Of a stretch of 46,366 nucleotides of DNA, positions 43,604 to 46,366 are shown in pieces (the stretch's first letter is position 1; the number at the start of each line of letters is the position of its first letter). Origin of the DNA: Methanobrevibacter sp. GTDB lineage: Archaea; Methanobacteriota; Methanobacteria; Methanobacteriales; Methanobacteriaceae. The position numbers and the translations under genes were made by a program. Under the pieces are notes generated by a model, which was given only the letters and a program-made list of their open reading frames with translations, had not been told where the DNA came from and did not search any database. The stretch is taken from the NCBI RefSeq assembly GCF_017940815.1, contig NZ_JAGAXX010000049.1:1-46366 (forward strand), in the 5' to 3' direction.

Positions 43604-43855
43604 TCAGTCCTCCAGTAGTATTTCATCATCTAGTCTTTTTAATGTATAAGCAATAGCATTTGCACTAATTGTTGAACAAATAAAGAATGCTGCTGCAACT
43701 ATAAGGGCGAATGGAGTGTTGATAACCAATGCAATAATTGCAGAAACTCCAAACCCAATAACGTTTATGTACAATAGCCTTTCAGCCCTGTTTTGGGTTA
43801 TCAAAGCCCTTAATGCTACAAATATGACTATAATTCCAATAATTTCAACATACAT
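43604..43855 (-). CDS. ehaC: Energy-converting hydrogenase A subunit C (membrane)
   Basis: An 83-residue, two- to three-helix membrane subunit (MYVEIIGIIVIFVALRALIT, LLYINVIGFGVSAIIALVI, FALIVAAAFFICSTISANAIAYTL). The ATG at 43855 has GAGAGTGAT upstream; the longer frame would run into ehaB. This block of small proteins resembles a NuoK/MnhC-like part. Confidence 0.82.
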   Translation of the reverse strand: MYVEIIGIIVIFVALRALITQNRAERLLYINVIGFGVSAIIALVINTPFALIVAAAFFICSTISANAIAYTLKRLDDEILLED

Positions 43856-43859
43856 ATAA

Positions 43860-44357
43860 TCACTCTCTAGCATGCCTATTGAATTTTTTGGCAACTTTAC
43901 CTAAAACTATTGAAGCCCTTGTCTGATCGATTCCCATAATGGTCAAAATGGCTATAACCATACCAACAATGAACATTTCAGGTGTTAAACCGATGAATGA
44001 TGTCAGGAATATGATTATTGTTGCAGTCAAGCTTCCAACAGTTCCGGCATACCCTGGATCTGCACACAATCTGTTTCCGATGAAAACAAGGAATGCTGCA
44101 ATGATTCCTCCAGGAATTCCTAAAAGCAAGTATCCAATAGAAGCCAATAATGTACCAGCGGATGCGTCCGGAGAACATAAAACGTTTCCTTGGAAGAATC
44201 CACCAGCAATGTCTCCCCCTCTTTTCTCAATGTCTTTACCTATTATGCTGGCCCCTCTTACGCCAGGCTGCTCGGGAAGTCCGAAATATGTATCTACAAT
44301 AACAAAATTCAACCAACAAAGAATTGCAGCAATTATTATTCCAATTACCTCATTCAT
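43860..44357 (-). CDS. ehaB: Energy-converting hydrogenase A subunit B (membrane)
   Basis: A 165-residue membrane protein starting [52 protein letters not shown]. It has four to five helices. The start at 44357 overlaps the ehaA stop by 8 bases (ATGAATGA); the longer open frame lies inside ehaA and is rejected. Confidence 0.85.
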   Translation of the reverse strand: MNEVIGIIIAAILCWLNFVIVDTYFGLPEQPGVRGASIIGKDIEKRGGDIAGGFFQGNVLCSPDASAGTLLASIGYLLLGIPGGIIAAFLVFIGNRLCADPGYAGTVGSLTATIIIFLTSFIGLTPEMFIVGMVIAILTIMGIDQTRASIVLGKVAKKFNRHARE

Positions 44358-44739
44358 CAATATCCTCTCCCGCATTTTCATCCAGAGGTTTTGGAAATAC
44401 AAAATCAAATAAATATTTCACAAATAATGCAGATAAAACACCAATTATAACGGCTAAGACCAAACCATTATACATGAAAGTATAGTTTAAAACTAAAAAT
44501 ATGGATAGAATACCAACCGCTATTATTGGAGTTGGATATATTGCACTCACATCAAAAGAATACCTATATGGTTTGCTTGGCAACAATGGGATTTTTAAAA
44601 CCAATGCCACTACAATAGAGCATAGGATAGCCACAATATAAGCTAATGCAATGTCGAATGCACCAATTGTTATATTGCTAAGCCCAAAGAAGTTAACCTT
44701 TGAAGCAAAAAATATGGTATCGTACATCAAATCAAACAT
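44350..44739 (-). CDS. ehaA: Energy-converting hydrogenase A subunit A (membrane)
   Basis: A 129-residue membrane protein and first gene of the operon. It has about four helices ([75 protein letters not shown]) and an acidic end ([14 protein letters not shown]). GAGGAGTCTAATA precedes the ATG. A TATA-like AATATTTATATATT at about 44783-44796 is the likely promoter for the roughly 14-kb operon. Confidence 0.87.
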   Translation of the reverse strand: MFDLMYDTIFFASKVNFFGLSNITIGAFDIALAYIVAILCSIVVALVLKIPLLPSKPYRYSFDVSAIYPTPIIAVGILSIFLVLNYTFMYNGLVLAVIIGVLSALFVKYLFDFVFPKPLDENAGEDIDE

Positions 44740-44854
44740 ATTATTAGACTCCTCTTATAATATAATTATTAATATATAAAAATATATAAATATTGCTTCT
44801 TAAAAATTTAATATAATTGTCCAATATTAAGCTAAATAGTAATACGGTGATTTA
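44740..44854. promoter_or_regulatory. Divergent promoter region between ehaA and the sugar epimerase
   Basis: A 115-base AT-rich gap. For the eha operon a TATA-like AATATTTATATATT lies at about 44783-44796 on the minus strand. For the epimerase a TTTAATATAA at about 44808-44817 fits on the plus strand, with GGTGATTTA just before its ATG. No palindromic operator was noticed. Confidence 0.5.
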
Positions 44855-45787
44855 ATGATAAATAAAAAGATTTTAATAACAGGAGGACTTGGTTTTATTG
44901 GATCGCACATTGCAAATGAGCTAATGGCCAATAATGAAGTGATTATTGTCGATAATTTATCCACAGGCAACATTAAAAATTTGAATAATTACAATTCAGA
45001 AAATTGCAAAATTATTGAAGAGGACATATGCAATGCAAATTTTGATGACCTAACCCGTGATGTCGATTACATTTTCCATCTTGCGGCGATGGTGAGTGTT
45101 CCAATGAGCGTTGAAAATCCGATTGAATGTGACAGGATTAACGTTAATGCCACAGTCAGGCTATTAGATTCAGCTGCAAGAAACGATGTCAAGAAAATCA
45201 TATTCTCATCATCATCTGCAGTTTATGGGGAAAATAATAATATGCCCTTAAAGGAAACAGAGCCATTCATGCCAAATTCACCATATGCCGCATCAAAGGC
45301 AAGCGGTGAGTTATATTTACAATCATTTTATGAAAATTATGGTCTGAATTACACTGCCTTAAGATATTTTAATGTGTTTGGACCAAAACAGGATAAAAAC
45401 TCCCCATATGCGGCAGTGATCCCCAATTTCATTAGCGCATTGCTTGAAGGCAAACAACCAGTCATCTATGGAGACGGCGAACAGACAAGAGATTTCGTCT
45501 ATGTGGGAGACATTGCTCGTGCCAATATCGAAGCGGCCAAATCTGATTTCAATGGAGTTGTTAACGTTGCTTCCGGTGAAAAGTTAACCATCAACAGATT
45601 ATATGAAATTGTCAAGGCCACATTAGGAAGCGATATAGATCCTAAATACCTTCCAGAACGTTTAGGCGATATAAAACATTCCGTAGCCGATGTAACCAAC
45701 CTTGAAAAAATAAATATCGAAATAAGTTCTGACAATTTTGAAAATCAGCTGATTGAAACGGTTGAATGGTTCAGAACCATCCTTTAA
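44855..45787 (+). CDS. NAD-dependent nucleotide-sugar epimerase (GalE-like)
   Basis: A 310-residue extended SDR enzyme. The NAD-binding GGLGFIGSHIANEL is at residues 9-22, SSSSAVYGE at about 122-130 and the catalytic SPYAASKASGE (YxxxK) at about 146-156. It also has FNVFGP and a GDGEQTRDFVYVGDIARA segment, typical of UDP-glucose/UDP-GlcNAc 4-epimerases. Supplies sugars for cell-surface polymers or glycoproteins. The precise substrate is not evident. Confidence 0.9.
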   Translation: MINKKILITGGLGFIGSHIANELMANNEVIIVDNLSTGNIKNLNNYNSENCKIIEEDICNANFDDLTRDVDYIFHLAAMVSVPMSVENPIECDRINVNATVRLLDSAARNDVKKIIFSSSSAVYGENNNMPLKETEPFMPNSPYAASKASGELYLQSFYENYGLNYTALRYFNVFGPKQDKNSPYAAVIPNFISALLEGKQPVIYGDGEQTRDFVYVGDIARANIEAAKSDFNGVVNVASGEKLTINRLYEIVKATLGSDIDPKYLPERLGDIKHSVADVTNLEKINIEISSDNFENQLIETVEWFRTIL

Positions 45788-45810
45788 TCAAAATCTAAAA
45801 AAAGTTAAAG

Positions 45811-46182
45811 TTAGTGGAATCCGCATCCACTACAAGTTTCACATTTTTCTTCTTCTAAAGGATCATATTGCTTATCTTCCTGCAGGGTGGCTGAGATAAA
45901 GTACTGGTCGAATTCGTCCTTGTTTTTAAGTACCGGTGAAATTCCTTTGAAATCACATTTAATGTCACCTGTTCCACCAATATCAACCAGGATAGGTTCA
46001 CCTAACTTAAATCTTTTAAAGTACGCTTCAATTTCATCTATTAAAGATCCAGGCACTCTGAAATTAAAAGATAAAATATTGTTCTCCTTCATTTTTAAAC
46101 CAACATATTTCTGGTCTATTTCATAGTTCAGGCCTAACTGCTTTTTGAATATTACATTAGTACCGATATCATTAGATGACAT
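45811..46182 (-). CDS. Uncharacterised protein with Cys-rich tail
   Basis: A 123-residue soluble protein, mostly beta by pattern (SFNFRVPGSLIDEIEAYFKRFKLGEPILVDIGGTGDIKCDFKGI), ending EEKCETCSGCGFH. The tail offers three Cys and a His as a possible metal or cluster site; similar C-terminal CxxCxxC tails are seen on small methanogen proteins, but I do not recognise the family. It faces the epimerase gene, 23 bases from its stop. Confidence 0.7.
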   Translation of the reverse strand: MSSNDIGTNVIFKKQLGLNYEIDQKYVGLKMKENNILSFNFRVPGSLIDEIEAYFKRFKLGEPILVDIGGTGDIKCDFKGISPVLKNKDEFDQYFISATLQEDKQYDPLEEEKCETCSGCGFH

Positions 46183-46366
46183 TTTTTATAATCTCCTTAA
46201 ATTATTAAATTAAAATTATTAGTTTGTAATATATAAAACTTTCCGATGATTGTCACAAAAGATACAATTTAAAAAAAAATTTGTTCATTGAAATTATAAC
46301 GAATTATAATGATTTTTACTAAGATTTATATAATTTTAAATTCAAAATTTAGAATATGTTATAATA

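Noticed and set aside
1-46366. tRNA, rRNA and CRISPR arrays
   Set aside because: No cloverleaf-like segment with a T-loop GTTCRAA pattern, no rRNA-like block and no regularly spaced repeats were noticed by eye; a covariance scan would be needed to exclude a tRNA fully.

Overview
The window looks like a chromosomal segment of a low-GC hydrogenotrophic methanogen of the order Methanobacteriales, most likely Methanobrevibacter. The sequence evidence is: an archaeal-type prolyl-tRNA synthetase and ribosomal protein L15e; CofC for coenzyme F420; an FmdE-type protein; a complete gene set for the membrane-bound energy-converting hydrogenase Eha with an attached formyltransferase paralogue; archaeal GGTGAT/AGGAGG ribosome-binding sites; AT-rich TATA-type promoters; and a secreted Ig-like-repeat cysteine peptidase of the kind common in gut Methanobrevibacter. 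I saw no tRNA, rRNA or CRISPR array.

Layout. Positions 1-586 are a gene-free leader with a decayed insertion-sequence end and a small inverted-repeat structure. A plus-strand operon follows: proS, cofC, thiD and a DGC-type zinc protein (587-3799). It converges on a two-gene ABC importer (ATPase and permease, no binding protein; 3804-5315). A complete insertion sequence with perfect 26-bp ends lies at 5396-6737. Next is a metal-handling island (6766-11550): a P1B-type ATPase with an unusual SCA membrane motif, a small PacL-like membrane protein, a 41-residue His/Arg-rich peptide, a two-cluster ferredoxin with a similar basic leader, and a CPBP membrane protease. Its intergenic DNA carries copies of a palindrome close to TTAGGTATACCTAA, which resembles DtxR/IdeR-family metal-regulator boxes.

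Positions 11705-14277 hold a CMD-family protein and two paralogous small XRE regulators, each beside a membrane protein and TGTAAA/TTTACA palindromes. An RNA-binding protein and L15e follow. Then come a JAB-like gene with a short partner, an FmdE-family protein, a DUF3795 zinc protein, a 2TM/LytTR/DUF3021 regulatory operon with a two-turn direct repeat upstream of its promoter, and an overlapping pair resembling tocopherol cyclase and phytol/dolichol kinase. An MFS exporter at 21061-22446 has an IS4-like element (22467-24350, 10-bp target duplication) inserted just upstream of its start codon. The stretch 24552-28509 has an orphan IS630-type helix-turn-helix protein, two tiny zinc ribbons around a DMT transporter that appears to carry an early in-frame TGA, the uracil salvage pair upp/uraA, and a queuosine-precursor-type transporter. 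A secreted C39-like peptidase is at 28616-30484.

From 44739 down to 30651 on the minus strand is one long, tightly packed eha operon: about ten small membrane subunits, NiFe small and large subunits, 6- and 10-cluster polyferredoxins, a HAD-like subunit, an Ftr paralogue, a pfkB kinase, a further polyferredoxin and a CBS protein. Eha is known to use the membrane ion gradient to drive H2-dependent ferredoxin reduction for the first step of CO2 reduction to methane. An NAD-dependent sugar epimerase is divergent from ehaA, and a conserved-looking protein with a Cys-rich tail closes the window.
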